Source: Prevotella sp. (GTDB lineage: Bacteria; Bacteroidota; Bacteroidia; Bacteroidales; Bacteroidaceae). Taken from it: a DNA stretch of 39,605 nucleotides. The stretch spans positions 1 through 39,605 of the forward strand of contig JAFTAR010000024.1 in assembly GCA_017455495.1 (NCBI GenBank), in the 5' to 3' direction. Position 1 is the first letter of the stretch, and each line of letters begins with the position of its first letter. A model generated the notes under the pieces. It was not told the DNA's origin. It made no database searches and worked only from the letters and a program-made list of their open reading frames with translations. The position numbers were made by a program, and so were the translations under genes. Below are positions 23,918 through 32,292 of the stretch, one piece after another.

Positions 23918-26900
23918 TCTTTGTTCTTTTGGTAGTTATATAGGAATTTCTCGATTTCCAGGTCTGCCTCTGCACCTTGAGCTTGAGCAGAAGCAACATC
24001 TCTGCTTAATCCTGCATTCTCCATGTATTTGTCATAGTCTATATTACCGTTCATAGTATTCCAGGCGTCAGTGTTTCGACTCAGTAAGTCGTTATACCTG
24101 TTGTCGAAGTTTGCATCATTGACAGGTATTTTGTCCATTCCTATTTCAGTTGTTAAGTATTCACTGCTGGCATTTCGTATTTCGTTGTTTTTGATGATTT
24201 CCTTAGCATTAGAGTTCTGGTTTATTAAATCCACAAAATGGTCATCGTCGAAATCCCATCCATTTGCTTCTATTATTTCGTTAATTTCCTTTTCTGTATT
24301 AATGTATGTATTTACGGCCTCCAAATTTTGTTGAGCTGAAACAGCGTTGTTTGCTGCTTCGTTCAATCCATACACTCCATTGTCAAAATCAGTGTTATTC
24401 CTGTTCTCAATGAGGTCGCCAGTAATATTAGCTAACTCACTGGCATCATAACCATCATCAAGTGCTTGTGACAACTCATTTTTTTGTTTTGCTGTACCAG
24501 TAAAAACAGTTCCTGAATCATTAAGAACATCCATTTGGTCTTGATAATCCTGTCCGGCTTCGGAATAAGTGTCTCCCATCAGTATTAAGAAAGCGTTATA
24601 GTAAAACCATGCTGCAGGAACTACATTAATGGCTTTTTTTACAAATGTGGCATCGTAGTCATTGGTTAATCCTGCGAGGCTTGGGTTTTTAAATGCATCG
24701 GCAAAATTATCTTTTATAATTTTACCTCTTTCCATAAATCTTTTTTTCAATGTATTAACTGTTTCATCGGCATTGCCAGAACTGCTTGCCATGGTGGCAT
24801 CCTCCCCCATTTCTGCAAGATCTTGGTTCTGATGTTCTAAGTTGTTGATTTCTGTGTCATTTCCACCGCCTCCAACATCTTCGCTACCACCCATAGCTTC
24901 TTCGCTTGCAGCAGGTTCTTTCGTTTTTTGTTTCGAAGGTGTAGAATGGGGAGAGTCAGGACTTGAATTACCATCAATCCTAATGCCATTATTATCAATT
25001 CTTCCTCCTTCGGCTTTTATTGAAGCCATTTTTATATCGTTTCCTTCACCAATATTAACAGTCGAATATGTATTAACGCCATTTTCGTAAGCCTCAAATT
25101 TAGTTGTTATATAATTCCCATCACCGAAATCGGTACTATAATGAATACCTGTTATTTCCCCCTTATCATTCCTTCTGAAGGTTTTTCTCTCACCATTTGG
25201 ATTTTCGACACTGAACAACTGTCCATTTTTATATTGCTTAACTTCTCCTGTATCGCTTATTGTTTCTGTTATTTTTGCTCCATCTGACATTTCACTTTCC
25301 CAAGTAACTTTATCGCCATTCTTATATTTTGTGACATTGCCATTATTATCTCGTTCAATCACATTGAAATCTTTGTCTCGTTTAATAACTTCAACATGAC
25401 CGTCTTCATGTGTCACTGTTGTATGCCATTCGGTTTCTCCTTGTGCGTTCGTGGCTTTTCTCGTCTTTCCACTTATTTTAACTTTAGGTGCTTCGGGAAC
25501 TTTTGGAGTAGCAGTTGCTTTGGGCGTTAGTTTAGGCTTTACAGCCCCTCCGGATACTGCACCACCTGGTGGTTTCATGAATAATGGAACAAGTGAGACA
25601 ACATCAAGAACAATTGTTACGCCAAGCAATACTTTGTCCGAAGTGTCTCCACCGTAGTTTCCGCCATTCATTTCTCTCATTTTCCCTTGTTGGTGAAATA
25701 CAGCAACACTAACTACTATGTCTGCTATGGCAAAAGGAGCGCATACTGCACACGGAACAATGAGGAGAGTTTGCAAGGCATTAAGCCAAAACAATTTGTC
25801 GCTCCTTTCCTTTAGCTCCAAAGCCTTTTCCGCCTCTTCTCTTGTTTTCTTCTTTTCATTTAAATTGTTTTCTGCTTCCGCGAGTATTTTTTTTGCTCCA
25901 TATTCGTCAACGTATTTCCCGTCAATAAGCATTAAGTTGTTGCCGCCTGCATCCCTTGGAATAAAACCTTCTCTGGCAAGCATTTGTCTTGCCTCACTAT
26001 CGCTAAGAGAGGCATATTGAGGATTGCTCCTTAAACTTGCTATTTCGTTGTTTATGTATGATTCTGTTATTTCATCTGCACTTCTTTCCCTTGCTCCATT
26101 AATAATGCCATTAGTTCTGTCAAGTCTTATCTGTGCGTTTATTTCATCTGCTTTAGCATCCTCAACCCTTTGTTTTAACTCTTCATCATTGGGATGAGCT
26201 AAGGAACGCCATTCTTCATGCCATTCTTCGTATGTTTTTACCTGACCTTTGTATCTAATTTGATAATTTCCATTCTCGTCTACCCATTTGGTCTTTTGTT
26301 TTGTTTCTCCATTTTCAACCACTTTTCCTTCATTGTCAACCTCTATCCATCTTCCGGGGTCTTTGGGGTCGGTAATGAATGGCTTATATCCTCCTCCATA
26401 TTGTTTTACCCATTTCTTGTCTGGGTCAGCCCATATTTGCTTGGATGGCTTTACTATATCAAATGTGGTGTTGTTAAAATCGTCATACGCTTGAACAGCA
26501 CCTTCGCCTGCACCTTCTCCAGAAAAAATACCACCTATGGCACCAACAGCCATCTTTCCTCCGAGTGCTATTACATCAAGTGCTGGATTGGAAGCTAATA
26601 ATTCCCCAATTCCAGCTCCCGCAAAAGTACTGTACCTTGTCTCGGCTCCACCAAGTAAGCCATCTAACTCCTTCATTCTTTGGGCTGGGCTGACATTAGC
26701 TTCCACTCGAGCCTGATAAGGGCTGAAAGCACAATTATAAATAACATCAATTGACCATCCATAGTTGCGTATCCAGTTGAAGGTATAGCGATACTCTGGC
26801 TGACTTAGAACATCAAATATAAAAGAGTTGTATATTGCTCCATCGCCAATGATTTTGCCTAGCAATGCTGACATGGCAAACATACATTTTTGGCATGGGT

Positions 26901-27324
26901 GCATGGATATGAGCTGACAGTGAACCTTTCCGTGTTTCTTTTCGTCAACGGTCATTCGGTAAAGTATGTCCTTGAGTCTCATAATGGCGAAGGACATGTA
27001 TTTTGTTAGTTTTTTTTCATTTATGTCCGACTTTCGGTATTGGCTCATTCTGTCGCTGCCGCAGTCAATGAATATCACCTCATCTGCATCTTCGTTATAG
27101 CTGTAAGTTTCTGCAGGCCATGTTTGTGCAGCATATAATACAATTTTTGTGTCCTTCCCTGGTTTATCGCTGCTGACAGGTTTTGCACCCTGTTCTTGAC
27201 AAAACTTGGAATATGACAAAGAAGAAAAGATGATTTGGACTTTTAGGTCCACATCTTGTTTCATCTCTTCTGGGTCGTTATTATTGCATGCGTTGTTGTT
27301 GCCTGCTCCTGGTCCTACTGCCAT
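23914..27324 (-). CDS. large candidate T6SS effector, unknown toxin activity
   Basis: A 1136-aa protein in AT-rich DNA. It has an Asn-rich start and a globular N-terminal domain (25-210) with MHPCQKC (141-147), a PCxxC pair like that of zinc deaminases. The upstream glutamate (PAET, 70-73) lacks the usual preceding H or C, so activity is doubtful. Hydrophobic stretches lie at about 511-544 and 565-583. A YD/RHS-like repetitive section (about 620-740) contains phrases such as NGNVTKYKNGD and TGEVKQYKNG. The last 400 residues are hydrophilic and rich in N, D and E. It is 11 bp after the HEPN gene and overlaps the candidate immunity gene. Position behind VgrG and PAAR supports a T6SS cargo; the toxic mechanism is not clear. 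Confidence 0.75.
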   Translation of the reverse strand: MAVGPGAGNNNACNNNDPEEMKQDVDLKVQIIFSSLSYSKFCQEQGAKPVSSDKPGKDTKIVLYAAQTWPAETYSYNEDADEVIFIDCGSDRMSQYRKSDINEKKLTKYMSFAIMRLKDILYRMTVDEKKHGKVHCQLISMHPCQKCMFAMSALLGKIIGDGAIYNSFIFDVLSQPEYRYTFNWIRNYGWSIDVIYNCAFSPYQARVEANVSPAQRMKELDGLLGGAETRYSTFAGAGIGELLASNPALDVIALGGKMAVGAIGGIFSGEGAGEGAVQAYDDFNNTTFDIVKPSKQIWADPDKKWVKQYGGGYKPFITDPKDPGRWIEVDNEGKVVENGETKQKTKWVDENGNYQIRYKGQVKTYEEWHEEWRSLAHPNDEELKQRVEDAKADEINAQIRLDRTNGIINGARERSADEITESYINNEIASLRSNPQYASLSDSEARQMLAREGFIPRDAGGNNLMLIDGKYVDEYGAKKILAEAENNLNEKKKTREEAEKALELKERSDKLFWLNALQTLLIVPCAVCAPFAIADIVVSVAVFHQQGKMREMNGGNYGGDTSDKVLLGVTIVLDVVSLVPLFMKPPGGAVSGGAVKPKLTPKATATPKVPEAPKVKISGKTRKATNAQGETEWHTTVTHEDGHVEVIKRDKDFNVIERDNNGNVTKYKNGDKVTWESEMSDGAKITETISDTGEVKQYKNGQLFSVENPNGERKTFRRNDKGEITGIHYSTDFGDGNYITTKFEAYENGVNTYSTVNIGEGNDIKMASIKAEGGRIDNNGIRIDGNSSPDSPHSTPSKQKTKEPAASEEAMGGSEDVGGGGNDTEINNLEHQNQDLAEMGEDATMASSSGNADETVNTLKKRFMERGKIIKDNFADAFKNPSLAGLTNDYDATFVKKAINVVPAAWFYYNAFLILMGDTYSEAGQDYQDQMDVLNDSGTVFTGTAKQKNELSQALDDGYDASELANITGDLIENRNNTDFDNGVYGLNEAANNAVSAQQNLEAVNTYINTEKEINEIIEANGWDFDDDHFVDLINQNSNAKEIIKNNEIRNASSEYLTTEIGMDKIPVNDANFDNRYNDLLSRNTDAWNTMNGNIDYDKYMENAGLSRDVASAQAQGAEADLEIEKFLYNYQKNKE

Positions 27325-27335
27325 AGTAATGTATT

Positions 27336-27755
27336 TTAAAAGGTGTTTGTGTTCAAGTCTTGACGAGCCTTTTCTGATACGTCCGCAATCAGTTTTTCCG
27401 TAGAGTCTAAATACGGAATAACATCTTCTTCTTCCAAGTCATAATGGTCGTTGTAGTCTCCTGTCAGCCTGAGAGTAAACAGCTTATTTATAAGTTTTCC
27501 GTATTCAGTGGGAAAAATGCCAGTTTTGACAAAGTGGAGCCCAAAGGAGCGAATAACGCTCTCATGGGTCTTCGTCGTATAGCCGTTTGCAATAAGAAGA
27601 GCAGATACTGCGTAGTAGACAGCATAATACATCCTATTAGCTATCAATTCCCAATAATGTGAGGGCAAGTTAAACTTAACTTGCTCAAATGTCCGTGCAG
27701 CTTTTTCCAGCCTGTACGTTACTACGTCTGTGCGTTCTTCGTGATTGAGGCTCAT
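27336..27755 (-). CDS. HEPN domain protein
   Basis: A 139-aa helical protein of the HEPN family that pairs with MNT nucleotidyltransferases. Typical signatures are ANRMYYAVYYAVSALL (39-54), KTHESVIRSFG (62-72) and LRLTGDYNDHYD (95-106). The RX4-6H RNase motif of HepT-type toxins is not cleanly present: R96 to H104 is spaced by seven residues, so RNase activity is uncertain. The start overlaps the MNT stop as ATGA. With the MNT gene it may be a toxin-antitoxin module. Confidence 0.85.
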   Translation of the reverse strand: MSLNHEERTDVVTYRLEKAARTFEQVKFNLPSHYWELIANRMYYAVYYAVSALLIANGYTTKTHESVIRSFGLHFVKTGIFPTEYGKLINKLFTLRLTGDYNDHYDLEEEDVIPYLDSTEKLIADVSEKARQDLNTNTF

Positions 27756-28081
27756 AGTCTTATCCCTTCCTTTTCAACATTCTTGTAAAACGGGGTAAAG
27801 GATTCCTTTCCCCATTGCTTCTTAGTATAGAGAATAGTATTGATGTCTTTGTCAAAGTCCCATCCCATCTCACGCAGCGGATAGGAATAACGGTCGATGT
27901 CATCTCCAGTCACCCTGTCCTTATTGAGCAAAATGAGTACGTCCCAGTCAGAATCTGATTGGGCATCACCTCGTGCCTGTGAACCGAAAAGGATTATTTC
28001 AGAGTCTGGAGGAACAATAGACTTTGCCTTTTCAGAGATGGCATCTACCATCTGTGCGTGTGTTATACTTCTGTTTGCCAT
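27752..28081 (-). CDS. MNT-type minimal nucleotidyltransferase
   Basis: A 109-aa protein with the Pol-beta-like nucleotidyltransferase signature GSQARGDAQSDSDWD (33-47), including the metal-binding D45 and D47. MNT proteins can AMPylate their HEPN partner and act as antitoxin. The start codon overlaps the stop of the PAAR-like gene (TAATG), so this pair is translationally joined to a secretion gene, which is unusual for a TA module. Confidence 0.88.
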   Translation of the reverse strand: MANRSITHAQMVDAISEKAKSIVPPDSEIILFGSQARGDAQSDSDWDVLILLNKDRVTGDDIDRYSYPLREMGWDFDKDINTILYTKKQWGKESFTPFYKNVEKEGIRL

Positions 28082-29037
28082 TAATAAATCTGTCTTAGTG
28101 TATCGCTATTCAGTTGTTTCAGTTGCTGCTGTTCCTGCACGTCGGCAAAGTGCATCTTCAGGTCGCGAGTGGCATCTGCCATCTGGGGACTTTGTGTTGA
28201 TGTGCTTCGCTCTTGCTCTGCCTGCTGGTAGCTTGCTTGTTTCTGTTGTGTTATGTTGTTACGTTTCTGCTGGTAGCTCTGTTGTTGCGCGGGAGTGAGC
28301 TGGCTCATCTGCTTTTGTGACGGCGGCATGGTCTCGCGGTAGCGCTGGTTCACGTCGCCCACGGCCTGGTTGCTCTTGTCGGCAGCGGTGCCTTTAGCCT
28401 GTTGTGACTTCTTGGCGGCAGTAGCTGCCTGCTGAGTCTTGCCCTGCTTGGCAAGGCTCTTGCTCGCATTGTCGAATGAATTGCCCATCATGTCGTGCTG
28501 TTTACCGGCACCTTGGGCGTGGGTTACGTCATCCTTGTACTGTTTCTGGGAACCGCCTCCTCCACCGCCTCCTCCGGAAAAGTCGGCGTTGGTAAGCGGC
28601 AGACGTGGTGGTGCTGGCATCAGGGGGCTTCCTACCGGGGGAACTATTATTGGCGGGGGGGAGGGAATCTGTCCGTCGTTGGTAAAGGATATTTGACCGA
28701 GCCACATGCACATGTTCATGCTGTCGCTGGTGAGTGCCGGCTGATTTTGCACTAACATTTTGGGATATCCAGGCACCCACGGTGTGGAGATGGCAGGAAG
28801 GCATGGAGCCGGTGTGAAAACGCCCATGGCAGCCGAGGTGGCAGCGATAACGGCAGGGTTTGTGGGCGCAGAGCACATACCGAACGACGAGATATTTGTG
28901 AGAGGTACAAAGTCCATGATGTTGGCCTTAGGTCTGCCAGAGAGCAGAATGGTCCTCGCTGGCAGTACTACCAGCGGACAGGGAACCATCCCGAATGTGC
29001 AGGTCATCAAGGCACCTGTGGTAACGAAATTACCCAT
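28081..29037 (-). CDS. PAAR-like DUF4280 protein with helical extension
   Basis: A 318-aa protein. Residues 1-125 match DUF4280, the PAAR-like tip of Bacteroidetes T6SS: GALMTCTFGMVPCPLVVLP, ILLSGRPKANIMDFVP, FGMCSAPTNP and MPxPCxP-like TPAPCLPAIS, then NQPAL and MCMWLGQISF. The tip protein sharpens VgrG and carries effectors. After a Pro-rich linker and an eight-glycine run (about 154-161), the last 150 residues are Gln/Lys/Ala-rich helix with no recognisable toxin motif. The extension may dock the MNT/HEPN-linked effector. It lies 20 bp after the 312-aa gene. Confidence 0.88.
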   Translation of the reverse strand: MGNFVTTGALMTCTFGMVPCPLVVLPARTILLSGRPKANIMDFVPLTNISSFGMCSAPTNPAVIAATSAAMGVFTPAPCLPAISTPWVPGYPKMLVQNQPALTSDSMNMCMWLGQISFTNDGQIPSPPPIIVPPVGSPLMPAPPRLPLTNADFSGGGGGGGGSQKQYKDDVTHAQGAGKQHDMMGNSFDNASKSLAKQGKTQQAATAAKKSQQAKGTAADKSNQAVGDVNQRYRETMPPSQKQMSQLTPAQQQSYQQKRNNITQQKQASYQQAEQERSTSTQSPQMADATRDLKMHFADVQEQQQLKQLNSDTLRQIY

Positions 29038-29057
29038 ACTTAGATTATGTGTGGTCG

Positions 29058-29996
29058 TTAAGAATTGTCAAGCATCTTCCTTACTATGGCATCAACGGCC
29101 TTCTGGTCGTTTCGCTGCACCGCAGCGAGCATGTCGGGGGCATATTCCACGTATACTTCTACCTGTTCTGCCAGTTCCATTGTCCTGTCTATGCTGCTCA
29201 TCACGTCCTTGTCGCCTTTCTCCTTGATGAGGCACAGCAGGCGCAGGCTGCCGTTTTCCAACGGGAATGTCTCTATGACCTTTGCGAGAGCCTGAGCCTG
29301 CTGCATGGCAAGACTTTGAGTCATCTGCGCCTGTGCCTTTACAATGCGCATGCGCAGGTTGGCGCTTGGGCGGTCGTAGCCTTCGGCCATGGCCTGCTCG
29401 ATGTCGTTAAGGCCTTCCTGCATGGTGGGAACGTGTGAAGTGAATTTGCTGACGGTGCTCTTAGCCATTGACTTCAGACGGCAGTCCTCTATACTTTGGT
29501 ACAGGGGTTCAACATCCAGTTCCAGAAAGAGGCTAACAACGGCCTTAGAGGCAATAAAGACATCGGTCAGCTCGCATAGCATCTTGGCTGTGGTACGCAG
29601 TCCTTTGGGCAGACGTAGGTCATCGTGTTCAGCAATTAGGCGCTGCGTCTGGTCACGTAGAGGTATTGCAGCCGTAACTCCTTTCTCAAGCGTGTCCAGA
29701 AGTTTTTCCATGCCTTCAGCCGTAAAAGGTTCAGCTTCATGGCGGGGCGGTTCTTCGCGAGCAATGATAACGGGCTCTATCGGAGCCTCTTTGACTATTG
29801 GTTCCGGAATAGGCTGAGGGGTGTCAACGGGTTGTTCTGGCTTAGGGTCAACATTAGAAACAGCGGGTATGTCAAAGTCCTTCTCAGTGAAAGAGAAGTC
29901 GGGTAGGTCCTTTGGGTATACCGGCCCTTCATGCACGTCAATGTCGCGTTCGAAGGATGCGAATTGCTTTTCCCAGCTTTTCTGTTCGTTGGTCAT
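29058..29996 (-). CDS. unknown protein between VgrG and PAAR-like genes (candidate adaptor)
   Basis: A 312-aa protein with no signal peptide. Residues 1-40 are acidic and hydrophobic (YPKDLPDFSFTEKDFDIP); residues 45-95 are a Pro/Glu-rich flexible region; residues 100-312 are mostly helical (EGMEKLLDTLEKGV, TMQEGLNDIEQAMAEGYD, ALAKVIETFPL). The position between VgrG (10-bp gap) and the PAAR-like gene (20-bp gap) is typical of effector-loading adaptors or chaperones, but it has no DUF4123 or DUF1795 motif that I can see. No family is assigned. Confidence 0.7.
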   Translation of the reverse strand: MTNEQKSWEKQFASFERDIDVHEGPVYPKDLPDFSFTEKDFDIPAVSNVDPKPEQPVDTPQPIPEPIVKEAPIEPVIIAREEPPRHEAEPFTAEGMEKLLDTLEKGVTAAIPLRDQTQRLIAEHDDLRLPKGLRTTAKMLCELTDVFIASKAVVSLFLELDVEPLYQSIEDCRLKSMAKSTVSKFTSHVPTMQEGLNDIEQAMAEGYDRPSANLRMRIVKAQAQMTQSLAMQQAQALAKVIETFPLENGSLRLLCLIKEKGDKDVMSSIDRTMELAEQVEVYVEYAPDMLAAVQRNDQKAVDAIVRKMLDNS

Positions 29997-30006
29997 ATTG
30001 TGGTGT

Positions 30007-32274
30007 TTAGCCTTCCTTTATTATTGGGGCGGCGAGGTCTATGGCCGCCGTTGCAGTTATTGATGCCTTTGCATTGGCATTGACCTCGTAAGTCATGGAA
30101 TAGGTCTTGAAGGCATTGTCGGCCTGCTCGGTAATATCCATGCCTTTCACCTTGTAGCTGAATGCAACCTTTGTTTCCATGTTCTTCATGACGTTGATTT
30201 CGAGGTTGCTGTTCATGGTGGCTTTGGCATCATCCTCCGCAGTCATCATAAATGCCTTGTGAGCCATTACCGACATATCCTTTTCTGCCGATATTGACAT
30301 CTCTTCGCTGGAGTCCATGTCGAGTGTCGTTGAAGAGTGTATCTTCATCTCCTCCTGCGATGTGAGGTCCATCTTCGCGCTGGCCTTTGCCGAGAAGTTA
30401 CTTCCGGCATTAATTAGCACCTCGCCGCCAGCACTGCCGTTGAATGTGCCGCCGGCCCCGGCATTGAAGTCGCCGCCCGCACTGTTGCTGACATGGTTCT
30501 TGGCTTTGTTTCTGATGCAGTCGCCGGCATCGGCGGTGATGTTCTCTCCGGCACTCATGCTGATGTTGCCGTCGGCATGTATATTGATGTCGCCCTTACA
30601 GTTCATGCTGATGAGCTTCTTGTCGGTGCTGAGCAGTATCTCGTATATCTGCGTGTGGTTGTCATAGACCTTGATGTAGCCGCCGTCCTGGTACTCCAGT
30701 TCGTCGGTGTCGCCCTCGGTAACGTCGTGGATTTCGATGGTATGGCCGCTGCTGGTGCGGATGGCCTTCACGCGGTTGTTGCCGGGATACCACCCTTCAT
30801 CGACTGGCAGCTTAACGCTGTGGTGGGTGCCGCAGACGTAGGGACGCTCGAAGTTGCCCTCCTCGAAGTCCACGTAGACCTCGGTGAAGACCTCAGGGAT
30901 GAGGTGGGTGCCGTGCTCGTCGAAGGAGGTGAACTGCTGTGCCACGTGTATCCAGGGTGTCTTGCCGTTCTTGTCCTTGTCCTGGTATTCCTTTACCTGC
31001 CAGGGGAAGCGCACCTTCACGCGCCCCCAGTGCTTGGGGTCCTCGGTCTCCACAACCTGCGCCCTGATGGGGTGGTCGCAGCGGGGGAAGATGTAGGGGT
31101 TCAGGTATGGCGGAAACTCTATGGAGCCTGCTATGCCACGGAAGCTGTTGCGGTATTCATCGTCTACGCCGAAGGTGTGGGTGGCCTCGGTGATGAGAAT
31201 CTCGTCCTGCTGCACCTGGCTTTTCTCTGCCGAAGAGCTGATGTAGTTGTCCATGATGGTGAGTTTGGCTCCAATCTTTATTTTCGAGCAGTAGGTGGTG
31301 CCGAAATAGACGAGCATGTTGGCGCGTGTGCCATGGCGGTCGGCATCGGGCTGCTGTATGAACTCTGGCTCGTCGAGCTTGTCGCCACTTTCGGCCTTGT
31401 CGTCGGTCTCTATGCTTGCTGCGTCCATCATCATGCGGGTGTTGTGCGGGTATATCTCCTTTGAGGCGGCAAAGACGCTGTCGTTCAACTTGTTGCCGGT
31501 GTCTTCCTGGTCGGTGCCCTTGTAGGAAATGCCGCAGCCCATCTCGTTGTACGACATGGCGGCCATGATGTAGCTCTGGTGGCGTGTCTGCAGGCTGACG
31601 CTGTATTCCGGCAGGTCCTGGCTGGGGTATTTCAGCTGTATGCTTTCCTGGTCGGTGAGTTTGCCGAAGTGCATCTGCTTGCCGTTGCAGAACATCCACT
31701 CGCCGTAGCGCTGCGCCATGCGTCGAAGGAAGGCATAGCTGTTCTCGTTGTACTGTCCGGTGTAGAAAATCTGCTCCTCGTACTTTGGCTGCACGTCGGC
31801 CTTCACCTCGCCGCGCTTGAGCACCTCGTTGATGATGTCGGCCAGCTTGTATTCATTGTACACGTGGCAGTCGGGGTGGTCGATGAGGGCAGCGTCCTTG
31901 GAGAGGGCCTCCACCTGAATGACATACTCGCTCTCGAAGCGGCTGGCATGGGCCGAGGTGACAAAACCCTCGAACTCCAGCTGGGCGTTCTTGCCGCTGT
32001 CGGTGAAGCCGCTCATGGAGAGCTCCATGGAGTCGGTCTGCATGGTCATGGTGACATCCTTGCCAATGATGGTGCTGCACGCAGAGAACTGCACCTCGCT
32101 GATGTCCTCCTCCGGGTCCTTGCGAAGGTTGAAGGTGAGCATGCAGGGTTCCATGAGCCGCTGGCGCAGCACGAAGTCGTCAAGGCGGTATTTTGCCCCT
32201 TCAATCTCTATCTTGAACTTTTCCGACTGTACGCCGTTTATGCTTACTGATATGGATTTTACTGATATTGACAT
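30007..32274 (-). CDS. tssI: VgrG spike protein TssI
   Basis: A 755-aa VgrG. The gp27-like N-terminal part has QRLMEPCMLTFNL, AFLRRMAQRYGEWMF (about 190) and later RAQVVETEDPKHWGRVKVRFPWQ with WIHVAQQFT, the gp5 OB-fold region, then VYVDFEEGNFERPYVCGTHH. After about 530 the chain becomes a needle of repeats such as GDINIHADGNISMSAGEN and GGDFNAGAGGTFNGSAGG, which fits the trimeric beta-helix. It ends AAPIIKEG without an extra toxin domain. It pairs with the PAAR-like protein at 28081-29037. Confidence 0.93.
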   Translation of the reverse strand: MSISVKSISVSINGVQSEKFKIEIEGAKYRLDDFVLRQRLMEPCMLTFNLRKDPEEDISEVQFSACSTIIGKDVTMTMQTDSMELSMSGFTDSGKNAQLEFEGFVTSAHASRFESEYVIQVEALSKDAALIDHPDCHVYNEYKLADIINEVLKRGEVKADVQPKYEEQIFYTGQYNENSYAFLRRMAQRYGEWMFCNGKQMHFGKLTDQESIQLKYPSQDLPEYSVSLQTRHQSYIMAAMSYNEMGCGISYKGTDQEDTGNKLNDSVFAASKEIYPHNTRMMMDAASIETDDKAESGDKLDEPEFIQQPDADRHGTRANMLVYFGTTYCSKIKIGAKLTIMDNYISSSAEKSQVQQDEILITEATHTFGVDDEYRNSFRGIAGSIEFPPYLNPYIFPRCDHPIRAQVVETEDPKHWGRVKVRFPWQVKEYQDKDKNGKTPWIHVAQQFTSFDEHGTHLIPEVFTEVYVDFEEGNFERPYVCGTHHSVKLPVDEGWYPGNNRVKAIRTSSGHTIEIHDVTEGDTDELEYQDGGYIKVYDNHTQIYEILLSTDKKLISMNCKGDINIHADGNISMSAGENITADAGDCIRNKAKNHVSNSAGGDFNAGAGGTFNGSAGGEVLINAGSNFSAKASAKMDLTSQEEMKIHSSTTLDMDSSEEMSISAEKDMSVMAHKAFMMTAEDDAKATMNSNLEINVMKNMETKVAFSYKVKGMDITEQADNAFKTYSMTYEVNANAKASITATAAIDLAAPIIKEG

Positions 32275-32292
32275 GTGGGTGCCTCTCTCTGG

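Noticed and set aside
30493-31464. 323-codon plus-strand frame
   Set aside because: It lies antisense to VgrG and is a Val/Ala/Leu-rich mirror of its codons.
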